A DNA stretch of 43,925 bases. It comes from JAKJGV01 sp964617565 (GTDB taxonomy: Bacteria; Verrucomicrobiota; Kiritimatiellia; CAIQIC01; JAGNIJ01). This document shows, one piece after another, positions 16,378-26,400 of this stretch. Position numbers and translations under genes: made by a program. The number at the start of each line of letters is the position of its first letter. Position 1 is the first letter of the stretch. The notes below the pieces were generated by a model. That model was given only the letters and a program-made list of their open reading frames with translations, did no database searches and had not been told where the DNA came from. The stretch is taken from positions 1 to 43,925 of the forward strand of contig CAZTYH010000021.1 of NCBI GenBank assembly GCA_964617565.1. The letters are read 5' to 3'.

Positions 16378-18495
16378 TCAGAACACGTATTCCGTGGAGA
16401 CAATCAGATTTCGTCCTGCTTCGTTCAGACCCGAGCCATGGACGCGATAATCCTTGTCTGCAATATTCTCCAATGCGGCGGAAATAGATAAAGCCTCGGT
16501 CAGCTTGAAGCCTCCGCGGCACGAAAACACTGTGTATCCGGGAGTTTCCCCGGGCGGAATTCGCTGGGTGTCCGCCTTCTCCGCCGTGGATAAATCCCCC
16601 TTGCGCTCGGCCGCAGTCAGGTATGCCTCAATCCAGTACCTGGATGTTGGCTGATATCGAATTCCGGTATTCGCAGTCAACGGCATCAAGCGGTCAACGG
16701 GTTCTCTCTCCTTTTGCATCGAAGAGGTTGGATACGTATCCACCTTTCCATCCATCCAGGTGATGTTCCCCCAGAGCAGCCAGTCCTCCACGATCTGAAC
16801 GCTTCCACTCAGTTCGATTCCCTGCACATATCCCTCGCCCGCATTTTTCTTTGTGACTTCGTTGCCGTCTTCCAACACGCGGCCGGTGGGAGTTCTGATA
16901 ATCATGTCTTCAATATCCGTATAAAAGTAGGCGCATTCCGCGTTGAAAATACCTGTCGCGATCTTCAACCCGATCTCATACGCAAGGTAACGCTCCGGAT
17001 CCAGATCCGGCGCCGCCGTTTCAAGCTCATCCGTTCTTGCCGAATCAAGCCGCGTAAGGTCCGAAAGGTTCGGGGCGCGGAAACCCTGCGATACACCCGC
17101 GAACATATTTACGCCCGCATCCGGGAATAGCCGGTGCAACACACGCGCGCTTCCAACAAGCGCATCCCAGTTTTTTTCGAGGGATGTGCGCTTGCCGTTG
17201 ACAGGGTCTTCAAAAGCCCGGGCATCCGCATCGAATCGGTTATAGCGGCCGCCAAGTACCAGGTCCGTCCGGCTCGCCACGACGATCTTGTTCTGCAGGT
17301 ACACACCCAGCGTGTCGTAGGTCGAGTCATCCGCCACGGGCCCCTGGATACGCGCTTTCTTTAGCGAGCCGTCCGCGTTGTAATCGCGGCCGGATGAGTC
17401 CACGTAATCCCGGTAGTATTCGAACCCATATATCCACTCCCCAACCTCGGAACGACTCGAGGCCTGGGCGGAAAGGCCCAGCGTGTTCACGTCAAAATCC
17501 TGCTGCGAGCCCGTGTCATCTTTTTTGACGACCTGCTGGCGTTCTCCCTGGTGATGATGAGAAACGGTGGCATTCAACTCGTCCATGAAACCTGTCATCT
17601 CAGCCGCCTCAAGGCGCAGGTAGGTCAAATGGCGATCCTGATCGAGTATGCGCTTTTTCTCTGATCCCACCGTCGTGCCTTCAAAGCTGCGGCCGTAAAT
17701 GGTTCGGTGTGTACGCCAGGCATCGTTCTGCTCAACAGTCTGATGAGCGAGAACCAGGCGCACATCAGGTGTAATCCTGTAATCGGCACGCGCGTCGAAA
17801 CTGGTGTCATCATATCCGGTTTTCGGCTGCCTGCCGGAACCCGAGCGTAAATCGCCGTAGTCTCTGTAGCTTATCCCTGCCTGCACCCCAACCTTTTCAT
17901 GCACGGCATGCCCTTCAGCCCGTATCGTGTGTGAGTCCTCTGCCGAACTGTAGCGATAGAGGGTGCGTCCCCCAACCCCTTTATCGGTGGCCTCCCTGTC
18001 AAAAGGACTCATGCTCAATGCATTGACTGTCCCGCCCACCGCATCACTGCCATAGAGAACGGAACTCGGTCCCTTCACGATTTCAAGGCGATCGAACGAA
18101 AACGAATCCACCGTGTTCCAGTATTGATTGGGTCCATCCCGGAAAGTGGAGTTATTCAGCCGGATGCCATCCACGAGGAAGAGTGTTCGGAACCCGGTGA
18201 ATCCGCGAATGAAAGGCGAACCCTGCCCGTGGGACGTCTTCTGCACCATGACGGAAGGTTCTTCCCTGAGGATCTCGGGCGTTGTTCTCGATTGGCGCCG
18301 GTTTTGAATATCGGATGATCCAATGGATTCCGTCATATAAGGCAGATCGTGCACCTCTTCGCTCATCCGTGTCGCGGTCACCACGACTTCCGGAATTCGT
18401 CTCACTTCGTCCACGGCCTCGCCCATGGTGCATTCAACCATCACTGCCGCAACAATAGCGACAACCGATAAACGCAAATCGCGCCTGATATTCAT
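16378..18495 (-). CDS. TonB-dependent outer-membrane receptor
   Basis: This 705-residue outer-membrane active transporter is powered by TonB-ExbBD. A signal peptide (about 1-26) is followed by a TonB box-like PEVVVTATR (about 35-43). The plug domain (about 50-165) has FIRGFTGFRTLFLVDGIRL and IVKGPSSVLYGSDAVGG, and a 22-strand-type barrel ends in the aromatic terminus STEYVF required for BAM insertion. The plug resembles heme/siderophore/cobalamin-type receptors more than SusC, which would have an extra N-terminal domain. No SusD partner is nearby. It is divergent from an ECF sigma gene, a common regulatory pairing. Cargo is unknown: iron complex, cobalamin or glycan fragment are all possible. 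Confidence 0.92.
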   Translation of the reverse strand: MNIRRDLRLSVVAIVAAVMVECTMGEAVDEVRRIPEVVVTATRMSEEVHDLPYMTESIGSSDIQNRRQSRTTPEILREEPSVMVQKTSHGQGSPFIRGFTGFRTLFLVDGIRLNNSTFRDGPNQYWNTVDSFSFDRLEIVKGPSSVLYGSDAVGGTVNALSMSPFDREATDKGVGGRTLYRYSSAEDSHTIRAEGHAVHEKVGVQAGISYRDYGDLRSGSGRQPKTGYDDTSFDARADYRITPDVRLVLAHQTVEQNDAWRTHRTIYGRSFEGTTVGSEKKRILDQDRHLTYLRLEAAEMTGFMDELNATVSHHHQGERQQVVKKDDTGSQQDFDVNTLGLSAQASSRSEVGEWIYGFEYYRDYVDSSGRDYNADGSLKKARIQGPVADDSTYDTLGVYLQNKIVVASRTDLVLGGRYNRFDADARAFEDPVNGKRTSLEKNWDALVGSARVLHRLFPDAGVNMFAGVSQGFRAPNLSDLTRLDSARTDELETAAPDLDPERYLAYEIGLKIATGIFNAECAYFYTDIEDMIIRTPTGRVLEDGNEVTKKNAGEGYVQGIELSGSVQIVEDWLLWGNITWMDGKVDTYPTSSMQKEREPVDRLMPLTANTGIRYQPTSRYWIEAYLTAAERKGDLSTAEKADTQRIPPGETPGYTVFSCRGGFKLTEALSISAALENIADKDYRVHGSGLNEAGRNLIVSTEYVF

Positions 18496-18579
18496 ATCGC
18501 GTGCGAATCCTTTCTGCTCTCCCTGAGTTTCGGAAACTGCGTCTTGTGATTATTAACGATCCGTCCAGGCGGAATGTTC

Positions 18580-19230
18580 ATGGAAAAAGTCATTATATTT
18601 GCAAGCTTGCGGTTTCCTGTTGGATGCGCATGTGTTACACATTCCGTTGTGGGAAAGAAAAGTTCCAGAGATACGATCACATTCCCGGATGACCCGGCTC
18701 TCATGGGTCTCGTTCGGGCCGGCGAACTCAATGCCTTCGGGATTCTTGTGGAGAGGCATCAAAAAGCCCTGCTGAACTTTTTCAGGCGATTGGGCGTTTA
18801 TAATGATGCGGAAGATCTTGTGCAGGAGTGTTTCCTGCGGATCTATCGCTACCGCGAGAGTTACAGGGCCGATGCAAAATTTACCACGTTCCTTTACAGG
18901 GTTGGACGAACGGTCTGGATTGACTGGGTGCGGCGGAAGTCAAGGCGTGAAGGCTTCCTCACCCGCTATGAAATGGATTGTGAAACGCGCGCAACAGGAT
19001 ACGGCCAGCCTGAGGGTTCACATCTGGATGCTCAGGCTGCGCTGGATGCATTGCCCGAAAAGCTTCGCATAACGGTCGTGATGAGTCTTTACCAGGGTTT
19101 GAAGTACGAGGAAATCGCGGAAGCTCTCCGCATCCCTCTCGGAACGGTCAAATCACGAATGTCGCTCGCCTTCGAGCAACTAAGGAAATTCATATATGCC
19201 GGGCACAATGCCAGAAAAGCCGGATGCTGA
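18580..19230 (+). CDS. ECF-family RNA polymerase sigma factor
   Basis: This is a sigma-70 family extracytoplasmic-function factor of about 216 residues from ATG 18580. The sigma-2 region is clear (ALLNFFRRLGVYNDAEDLVQ, then FTTFLYRVGRTVWIDWVRRK, which binds the -10). Sigma-4 has ALDALPEKLRITVVM and EIAEALRIPLGTVKSR, the helix-turn-helix that binds the -35. ATG 18580 has an AGGCGGA site six bases upstream; ATG 18574 and GTG 18649 are alternatives, and conserved sequence begins only near residue 38, so the true start may be downstream. The end overlaps the anti-sigma gene by 35 bases. It is divergent from the TonB receptor. Regulation by release from the anti-sigma factor is the family norm. 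Confidence 0.9.
   Translation: MEKVIIFASLRFPVGCACVTHSVVGKKSSRDTITFPDDPALMGLVRAGELNAFGILVERHQKALLNFFRRLGVYNDAEDLVQECFLRIYRYRESYRADAKFTTFLYRVGRTVWIDWVRRKSRREGFLTRYEMDCETRATGYGQPEGSHLDAQAALDALPEKLRITVVMSLYQGLKYEEIAEALRIPLGTVKSRMSLAFEQLRKFIYAGHNARKAGC
18591..18641. promoter_or_regulatory. Divergent control region with shared box and two palindromes
   Basis: Between the receptor and sigma genes lie the 12-mer CATTATATTTGC (18591-18602), whose minus strand holds a TATAAT -10 hexamer; a perfect palindrome GCAAGCTTGC (18601-18610); and TGTGTTACACA (18631-18641), an inverted repeat about one base. The same 12-mer occurs upstream of the glycosidase gene at 16250-16261 on the same strand. The palindromes are candidate operators; their function is inferred. 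Confidence 0.4.
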
Positions 19231-20413
19231 ACCTGTTCAGCCGTGGGAAGATCTGGTGCTTCCCTATTTGCTGGGCGAGCTTTCTCCGGACGAACAAAAG
19301 GTATTTGAGCGGATGCTTCGGGAAGACGCACTCTGCAAAGTCAGACTTTTTGAAGCGCAACGGTTGTTGGAAGACTTGCGATCGCTGCCGCGCGAAAAGC
19401 TGTCCTGCGATCTCGCGCCCGCCATCCTTGAGAAAATCGCCGAAACGAATTCGAATCGTGTCCCGGCCGCATCGCGATTTGCGTTCCCGTGGGCAACCGT
19501 TCTGAAAGTGGCTGCCGGCGTGGCTGTCCTGGCCTGTGGATCCTTCTTTATAGCTAAGGTCCTCTCGAGAACAGAACGGCCGGCCATCGTCGCTTACAGA
19601 GATGCAGCACCCAGGGCGGATGAGGCGGCCGAGAAAGCGATGCGTTGGCTGGCAAGCGTTCAGGAACCTTCCGGCGCATGGGATGGCGCGAAGTGGGGTG
19701 GCAACAGGCAGAACACCCTCAGCCTGACGGGCCTGGCCCTGCTGGCACTTTCATCCGGCGATGCATCGGCAATTCAAAACTCTTTTGCTGAACAGATTGA
19801 CAGGGCTGCCGTGTACTTGAGCAGACATCAGCAACCGGACGGTCTCATTGGACGGCCATACGGCGGCACACGATACGAACATGCCATCGCGACGTACGCT
19901 CTCATGGAGGCTTACAAACATCGCCCGACCAAAGATCTGGAGCGGGTTCTGGACGGCGCGCTTCGTTATCTGCTGGCAAACCGCCACGGCCCGACCGGCG
20001 ATCGAGAGCGCGGATCACGCAACGCTGTCCCAGTCGCGCCCGAATCCTCGTGGGCTCTCCTCGCCATGAAACGCGCGGTGGAACTTGGGTGGAGCGAAGT
20101 GGTGAAGTCGGCGGAACCCGATCTTGATGCGGTATTGAGCGCTCACTTCAATGCTACGGATATCATGCAGGGAGAAACGAACTTCTACCATTGGTATTTT
20201 GCCTCGACGGCGCTTTCTTCAGCAGATGAAGATGACATGCGCGCAAAGCTGGATTCTCTGCAAGCCCGGATCATCGCCACGCAACTGCATGAGGGGCCCC
20301 ACGCCGGGAGCTGGGATCTTTCCGATCGGTTCAGCACGGCTGGAGGTCGTGTGTACACCACCTCTCTCGCAGCGCTCACACTGCGCATTGATCGCTCAAG
20401 CAGGAGGATTTGA
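19196..20413 (+). CDS. Membrane anti-sigma factor fused to an alpha/alpha-toroid (prenyltransferase/squalene-cyclase-like) domain
   Basis: This is a 405-residue predicted single-pass protein. Residues ~15-65 (WEDLVLPYLLGELSPDEQKV) match the cytoplasmic anti-sigma helix bundle but lack the zinc-binding HxxxCxxC. One membrane helix follows (about 99-123). Residues ~140-400 resemble a repeat-based alpha/alpha-toroid: WLASVQEPSGAWDG, LSLTGLALLAL, YLSRHQQPDGLIG, HAIATYALMEAY and TTSLAALTL, with QxxxG-W motifs as in prenyltransferase/squalene-cyclase repeats. No DxDD catalytic motif is visible, so this is probably a ligand or protein sensor in the periplasm. AAGGA at 19182-19186 supports ATG 19196. 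The end overlaps the acyltransferase gene on the other strand by 18 bases. Confidence 0.8.
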   Translation: MPGTMPEKPDAEPVQPWEDLVLPYLLGELSPDEQKVFERMLREDALCKVRLFEAQRLLEDLRSLPREKLSCDLAPAILEKIAETNSNRVPAASRFAFPWATVLKVAAGVAVLACGSFFIAKVLSRTERPAIVAYRDAAPRADEAAEKAMRWLASVQEPSGAWDGAKWGGNRQNTLSLTGLALLALSSGDASAIQNSFAEQIDRAAVYLSRHQQPDGLIGRPYGGTRYEHAIATYALMEAYKHRPTKDLERVLDGALRYLLANRHGPTGDRERGSRNAVPVAPESSWALLAMKRAVELGWSEVVKSAEPDLDAVLSAHFNATDIMQGETNFYHWYFASTALSSADEDDMRAKLDSLQARIIATQLHEGPHAGSWDLSDRFSTAGGRVYTTSLAALTLRIDRSSRRI

Positions 20414-21298
20414 AGGCGCCGCCGTGCCGGCGCCCTTTTCTTCCTGCGTCGTCCGCCATCGGCGGTGCAGCCATATCCATTGGTCGGGGTTCTCTCGAAC
20501 AACATCTTCAATGATCCGGGTGTACTTCTGTGTATGCTCGTGAATCGTCTCCGGCTTGCGGTCGGGCGGCGGTTCAAGCAGGGGTAACGCTTTAACCAGG
20601 TGCCGTCCGCCCGGTTTGCGCACCATGAACACAGGCAACACCGGCGCGCCGGATTGGGCCGACATATAAGCCAGTCCCGGCGTTGTACAGGCCGGCTTGC
20701 CGAAATAGTCCACGAAAATGCCCTCCGTCCGAATCATGTTCTGATCAAGGATGAACCCAATGATCTCGTTCTTTCGTAGCGCGGTGAGACACGTGCGGTA
20801 TGAATTGTGGGCCGGAACAAACTTCAGCCCGTAGCGGCTGCGGATATCCATCCACACATCGTTGATGGCCTTGTTTTTTATTCTCTTTGTGATGATGGTG
20901 AGCGGATAACCCCACGCGGGCGCCGCGGTACACAACAGATCCCAGTTGCCCGTGTGCGCCGATAAAACAATCACGCCTTTTCCCCGGGCCAAACCTTCGG
21001 TCATGTGCTCCGCGCCCTCGGTCTCCACCAGCGATCCCGGATATCCGCCGCGAGCATCAATCAGGCGGAACAACTCCATAACGTTCATGCCGAGATTGGC
21101 ATACATCCGGTCAGCAATATCGCGAATCTCGGCAGTAGATTTCTCCGGGAAGCTGCGCTGAAGCGCATCCAACGCGTCGCGACGATGGTAACGCACGGCG
21201 GATCCGTAGATCCAGCCAAGCCCCCGGCCAATGCCAAGCGCCACGGATAACGGAAGCCGCGCGAAAGCAAATGCCACTACCTTCAAAATCCATTTCAC
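20396..21298 (-). CDS. LpxL/HtrB-family lysophospholipid/lipid A acyltransferase
   Basis: This 300-residue inner-membrane acyltransferase probably adds a secondary acyl chain to lipid A or a related glycolipid. It has a hydrophobic N-terminus (about 4-33), the catalytic HX4D motif SAHTGNWD (His115, Asp120), then FILDQNMIRTEGIFVDYFGK (about 178-197) and PVLPVFMVRKPGGRH, all typical of the LpxL group. The C-terminus NPDQWIWLHRRW is also characteristic. The start is GTG at 21298, with a GGGAG site about ten bases upstream. It follows the GH31 gene by 41 bases on the same strand. The exact acceptor is not assignable. Confidence 0.88.
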   Translation of the reverse strand: MKWILKVVAFAFARLPLSVALGIGRGLGWIYGSAVRYHRRDALDALQRSFPEKSTAEIRDIADRMYANLGMNVMELFRLIDARGGYPGSLVETEGAEHMTEGLARGKGVIVLSAHTGNWDLLCTAAPAWGYPLTIITKRIKNKAINDVWMDIRSRYGLKFVPAHNSYRTCLTALRKNEIIGFILDQNMIRTEGIFVDYFGKPACTTPGLAYMSAQSGAPVLPVFMVRKPGGRHLVKALPLLEPPPDRKPETIHEHTQKYTRIIEDVVRENPDQWIWLHRRWRTTQEEKGAGTAAPSNPPA

Positions 21299-21339
21299 CT
21301 GAAAATGTCTCCCGGCAGGACGGCCTCGCCGGCAACCTC

Positions 21340-23316
21340 TCAGGCCAGCACGAAGCGGATGGTGAGCGGTTTGTTCGGGCTCGTTACCTGCACCTCACAG
21401 AATTGATGCATGGACTTTACCGTTCCTGCAAGACATTCCCGGGTGAAACGGTGACGAACTTTGCGGACCGGCCCCGCACCCACCGCAAATTCAACGCGCC
21501 CGATCTCGGCGTGTTCCGGAACCCGAATGCGCACCACGTAGCAACGCTTCTCCGGCATGCCCTTGTACGAGCCCTTGGGCGCGGCAATGGACAACTCAAC
21601 CACCCGGTCTGAAGAACGTCCCCTGATCATGGTCTGTGCAAACCGGCCCTTGCTGTGTTCTCTCGACTCCCCATCGTCCTCGTAGAGGCAGTATTCGGAT
21701 GCTTTCGCCGTATCGGGGAAGTAATCCAAGTGAAGCTCGTCCGGCGCTTTCACGCCGAGGTTTTCGCCAACCTTCTGCGAAGGAATGATCGCTCCTTTGC
21801 GAATATAGGTCGGGATGCGCTCGACAGGAATTTCGATGCTGCCGTCCAGCATGCCGAGCACGGCTTCCGCGGTTTCCAATCCGTACCATGTGCCGTTCGG
21901 GAAATACGCGCGCTTGCGAAGCGTTCCCGACTTCTTGTCCACGGGGTTGTCCGCCGGAATGACCAGGATGTCTCTGCCGATGAGATACTGATGCTTGCGC
22001 CAGAGCGCGCCGCCATCGTTGTCGTTGTATTCAAGATACAGCGGTCGCACAATGGGAAGACCTGATGTGTGCGCTTCGCGCGCCAGCGTGTAGAAATAGG
22101 GCGCGAGCGCGTAACGGATGCGTGTCTGCTTCCGGAACAGCGCTTTTGCCTTGTTGCTGAACTTCCACGGCTCGCGGTCGCCGTGATCGCTGTGCGTGCG
22201 GAATACGGGACTCATCGCTCCGAACTGTGCCCAGCGGATGAAGAGTTCCTCTTCAACCTGCTTGCCGAAGAAGCCGCCGATGTCATGCGACCAGTACACC
22301 GCGCCGAGATTGCCTGAGCGCGCGGTGAACTCGATCTGATGCTGGAGCATGGACCACTCAGATGGCGTGTCGCCCGAAAATTGAACCGGGTAACGATGCG
22401 ATCCCACCCCGCCCCAGCGCGCAAGGATCATTCCTCTTTTGTTCGTCTTCTTTTCCATCATTTCGAAGTATTGCCGGTTCGCCCAGAGCTGGCTGTCCGT
22501 ACCGCCGAACGGCGGCTTGATCCAGCCGTCAATCCACCAGAAATCCATTCCCTTGTCGTGGAAGGGACCGAGCAGGATATCCATCCAGGCTTTCACCGCA
22601 TCTTTTCGCGACCAATCGCAAGACCACTGGCCCTGATGCGGAAGCACACCGAGGCGCTTTTGAATCGCAGGGATATGGCTGTCTCTTTCAGGCAACCCAT
22701 CGTAGTTGTCATAGCCCGGATGGTCGTTCAGCGAGGTTATTACTCCCAACTTGTGGAGATCGGCCATCGTCTTTTTTGGATTCGGAAAGTATTTCGGATT
22801 CCAGTCGTAACCGCCCCACCCGCCTCGCCAATCCGTATCAATGATCATGACATCAATCGGAATCTTTTCCTTGCGGTATCGTTTCACGAGCTCGATGGTT
22901 TCCCGGTCCGTGTAGGCATACCAGCGCGAGTACCAGAATCCAAATGTCCATCGTGGCACCATCGGGATCGGCCCGAAGACATTCACAAAATCCTTCAGCG
23001 CCGCCTTATAATCCGCGCCGTACGCAAAGAAGTATCCGTCGAAAGCCACCGCGTGCCCACGGCATTCAGGCCAATCGTGCTTCTCATTCCAATACACGCG
23101 TGCTTCGTCAGGTACGAGATGTCCGCCCTCGGTGCTGAGAATGCCTTCAACGGGATAGTGATTCGGTCCGCCGCACCATTTCCACTGATCCAGGCAACGC
23201 GTCACCGTGCCGAGATTTCCCGCATCCTTCTTGCCCGGGGTCCAGACCATCTTGCGCCCCTGGAAATCCCTGTGCTCGATCCGCAAATTCGCGCCCGAGA
23301 ACGATTCGCCGTTATC
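21340..23316 (-). CDS. Glycoside hydrolase family 31 (alpha-glucosidase/xylosidase-type), 5' end in gap
   Basis: The visible 658 residues are most of a GH31 enzyme, a retaining alpha-glycosidase. The incomplete N-terminal part is the end of the beta-sandwich (NLRIEHRDFQGRKMVWTPGK). The barrel shows PRWTFGFWYSRWYAYTD, VMIIDTDW, the nucleophile region DFWWIDGW, the acid/base region FSGDTPSEW and the subsite strand MSPVFRTHSDHG. The C-terminal beta domain holds ERIPTYIRKGAIIP and YEDDGES. The frame formally runs through the 100-N gap into the kinase, but its own start and any signal peptide must lie in missing sequence. Substrate (starch-like, xyloglucan-type or other alpha-glycoside) cannot be fixed. 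Confidence 0.92.
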   Translation of the reverse strand, partial: DNGESFSGANLRIEHRDFQGRKMVWTPGKKDAGNLGTVTRCLDQWKWCGGPNHYPVEGILSTEGGHLVPDEARVYWNEKHDWPECRGHAVAFDGYFFAYGADYKAALKDFVNVFGPIPMVPRWTFGFWYSRWYAYTDRETIELVKRYRKEKIPIDVMIIDTDWRGGWGGYDWNPKYFPNPKKTMADLHKLGVITSLNDHPGYDNYDGLPERDSHIPAIQKRLGVLPHQGQWSCDWSRKDAVKAWMDILLGPFHDKGMDFWWIDGWIKPPFGGTDSQLWANRQYFEMMEKKTNKRGMILARWGGVGSHRYPVQFSGDTPSEWSMLQHQIEFTARSGNLGAVYWSHDIGGFFGKQVEEELFIRWAQFGAMSPVFRTHSDHGDREPWKFSNKAKALFRKQTRIRYALAPYFYTLAREAHTSGLPIVRPLYLEYNDNDGGALWRKHQYLIGRDILVIPADNPVDKKSGTLRKRAYFPNGTWYGLETAEAVLGMLDGSIEIPVERIPTYIRKGAIIPSQKVGENLGVKAPDELHLDYFPDTAKASEYCLYEDDGESREHSKGRFAQTMIRGRSSDRVVELSIAAPKGSYKGMPEKRCYVVRIRVPEHAEIGRVEFAVGAGPVRKVRHRFTRECLAGTVKSMHQFCEVQVTSPNKPLTIRFVLA

Positions 23317-23416
23317 NNNNNNNNNNNNNNNNNNNNNNNNNNNNNNNNNNNNNNNNNNNNNNNNNNNNNNNNNNNNNNNNNNNNNNNNNNNNNNNNNNNN
23401 NNNNNNNNNNNNNNNN
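23317..23416. other. Assembly gap (100 N)
   Basis: Exactly 100 N, the usual placeholder for a gap of unknown length. It separates the C-type lectin domain of the kinase from the mid N-terminal domain of GH31. The missing DNA should contain the kinase 3' end and the GH31 5' end. Confidence 0.99.
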
Positions 23417-26400
23417 GAATGTTGTTGTCCTCGGGCATTGTCCGGTTGTCCCGGTAACCATGACGCAAACTTCAAGGGCTCTCCACTGAGCCACTGCCAG
23501 TCGGCTTCCTTTTTCGAATCTGTCCCCCCGAGACGCAAAGGAATGCCGGGCATAGAATAATTAGCCACCACCCAATCAAGCTCTTCCTTGCTCGTGATGG
23601 AGGCAAGGGTTCCTCCGACCGACCGGCTGAACTCTACCGCCGTGTTGAAATCGGCTGCGCCGGGACCAAGCGCATATTTTTTACCTTTGAATGTCTTCGC
23701 TATAGAGTGAATCTGTTGCGGCGAAGCCTTCACCGTCTTGAATTCCGGAATTCGAGTTTCCACAAAAGCGCTCAACAGAACCCTTGAGGGAGCCAGTGCG
23801 GGAACACCCTCCATGTCGCCTATCAGTTTCGCGGCATGCTGCGCTGCAACATCGAAGTTGCCTGACGCAAGCGCCTGGTTGATAGGTGTCATAAACCGAA
23901 TTTGATCCCAACGATCCCATACAAGCGATTGCAGTGAAGCCATTCCCTTAAGAGGCGAAAGATCCGGAATCCGGCTGGCCACTATACTCAACGTCTTCAG
24001 GGACATGTCTTGCAGCGGCGTCAAATCGGTCACCTTGGTCATCGAAATGTACAGATGTGTCAACGGAACCCCTTTCAGCGGGGTGAGATCGCTGAGGTTC
24101 CCGCAGGCGTCCGCCGCCAGCTCGCTAAGAGGAAGCGACTTCAGCGGGGTGAGATCGCTTACGCCCGTTCCAGAAATATTCAGGCTTTGAACCGGCATGC
24201 CTTCGAGTGGGCTCAAATCGGTGACAGCCGTTCCAGCCACGATGAGCGTCTTGATGCCCATGCCTTTAAGAGGCTTGATGTCCGGTATGCGTGTTTTCCA
24301 CAGGCTCAACCACTCAAGCGGCAGAGTGCGAAGCGGCCTGATATCGGTGATGGGACAACCACCCAGGTCGAGGCGCGTCAACGGCATGTCGGTCAAGGTG
24401 CTGATTATATTCACCGGGTTGCCGGTTAGGATCAGTGTGCGAAGCGTCGCGTTCCTGATGGGCCGTATGTTCCGAACCTTGCATCCGGAAAGATTCAATT
24501 CTTCCAAAGGCATGCTCGACAGAATCTGAATATCGTCCACCGGGCAACTGCTGAGATTGAGAACCCTTAAAGGCATCATGCGCAAGGGCGACAGATCGCT
24601 TACCTTGGTCTTGGACAAATTGAGTTTCGTCAACGGGAGTCGTTCAAGTGCCGCGATATTGGCGAGTTCAGGATTGTTGGAGAGATCCATTTCGATCGCT
24701 TCGTCATTTACGTCGTACAGGAAAATCAAGTCGGCCACCTGCGGATTGTCCGCCTGCAGACGCTTCACGGCTTGCTCAAGAATGGCCGGATCAATTTCGC
24801 GCGGCACGGTATCCACGCGCTCAAGAGCCTTCAGAAGCGGCGCAACCTGCCGGGCCTTTTCGGTATTTTCATAGGCCCGTCTGAACTTCGCGGCAGCATC
24901 GCGTATCCGCGCGACGTCCGCTGCCGGATACGGCGTGCGTCGTACGCCGCGAACCACTTCATCCGTGACACTCACATCCGGCTGCAAGCCGGCGATTCTC
25001 AGCAATCCGGCGAAGGCTTTCTCTGCTTCGCTCTCAAAAACGCCGACCAACCTGAGATTGACCGCCCGTGCCAATTCGTCCCCCAACAGCCCGCCCGCGC
25101 GCCGGAAATAACGCTCAGCCGGCACATGCTTCTGCCATTGGTTCAGCAGGAGTCCCCGCATGATGTCCAGGTCCGGCGTCACATCGCGACCCAGCCGCTC
25201 GAAGCGTTCCTGGAAACTCAAATCGTCCACGACGAAGTTCCGCTCCGCATAGCCGGCCCCCTCAAAGTGACGTTGAGCACGAACCCTGCCGTCCATGCCN
25301 NNNNNNNNNNNNNNNNNNNNNNNNNNNNNNNNNNNNNNNNNNNNNNNNNNNNNNNNNNNNNNNNNNNNNNNNNNNNNNNNNNNNNNNNNNNNNNNNNNNA
25401 TCGCCTCGTCCGCCTCTTCGTCTGCAAAGAGTTGCTCCGCATCCGCTGACAATTTCGCCAACACGGCGGTGCGCGCCTGCTGCATGGCGGTAGTCAGTCG
25501 GCGTATTTCGTTGCCTGCCCGGATTTCGTATTCCGTCCCCTTCCCCGTATTTCGAATCAATTCGAACCAATGGATGGCCCCGGCCATGTCCTCCGGATGC
25601 TCGCTCTCGTATCGGACAGCTTCCGCGTATTTCCTCTCCAGCGTGGCAGACCGCGCATCAACTTCGGCCTCTTTTTGTTCAACTTGAGATTCTTCGACCA
25701 ATGCCTGCCGGGCGTCCTCCGGTTTCCCGGAGATGGCCCGCACAATGACTATAAGACTTACGGCCAGTACGCCCAGCAGGAGTCCTCCGGCAGCGATAGG
25801 CAGCCACTTTTCAGACTTTTCCCGCGGAACAACGGGGCGGCCATGCAGCTTTTTAACCTGTGAGTGTCGCAATACGATTTTCCTGTGCTCCGCCGGACTC
25901 CCGCCCATGGCCCGCACTCGAAGCATGGCGGATTCGCCTGGACCAAGCGGGGTTTTGGAGGGATGCTCGCCGGCCATGACACGCTCGATGTCGCCGATCA
26001 GCGCACTCCAACTCGGATGACGCTGCCCGGGACTCATCGCCATCATGAGCGCAAGCAATTCGACACAAGCATCCGATATATTCGGATTCAAATCGCGCGG
26101 GTCGGTCAATGGCTCGCTCGCTTGCTTCTCGAAAATCTCTTCGGCGCTGACCCCGTCAAACGGAATACGGCCCGTCAGCATATGATATAAGGTGGCTCCG
26201 AGCGAATAGATATCCGACCGGAAATCAATCTCCGCATCACCCGCGGCCTGCTCCGGACTCATATAGTTCGGGGTCCCGACAATCCATTCCTCACTGACCG
26301 GCCTTGCTGAATGGCGCAGGCTTCTCGACAAGCCGAGATCGGTGAGCCGCGGATCTCCATGCTGATCCAAGACGATATTTCCAGGCTTGATATCACGATG

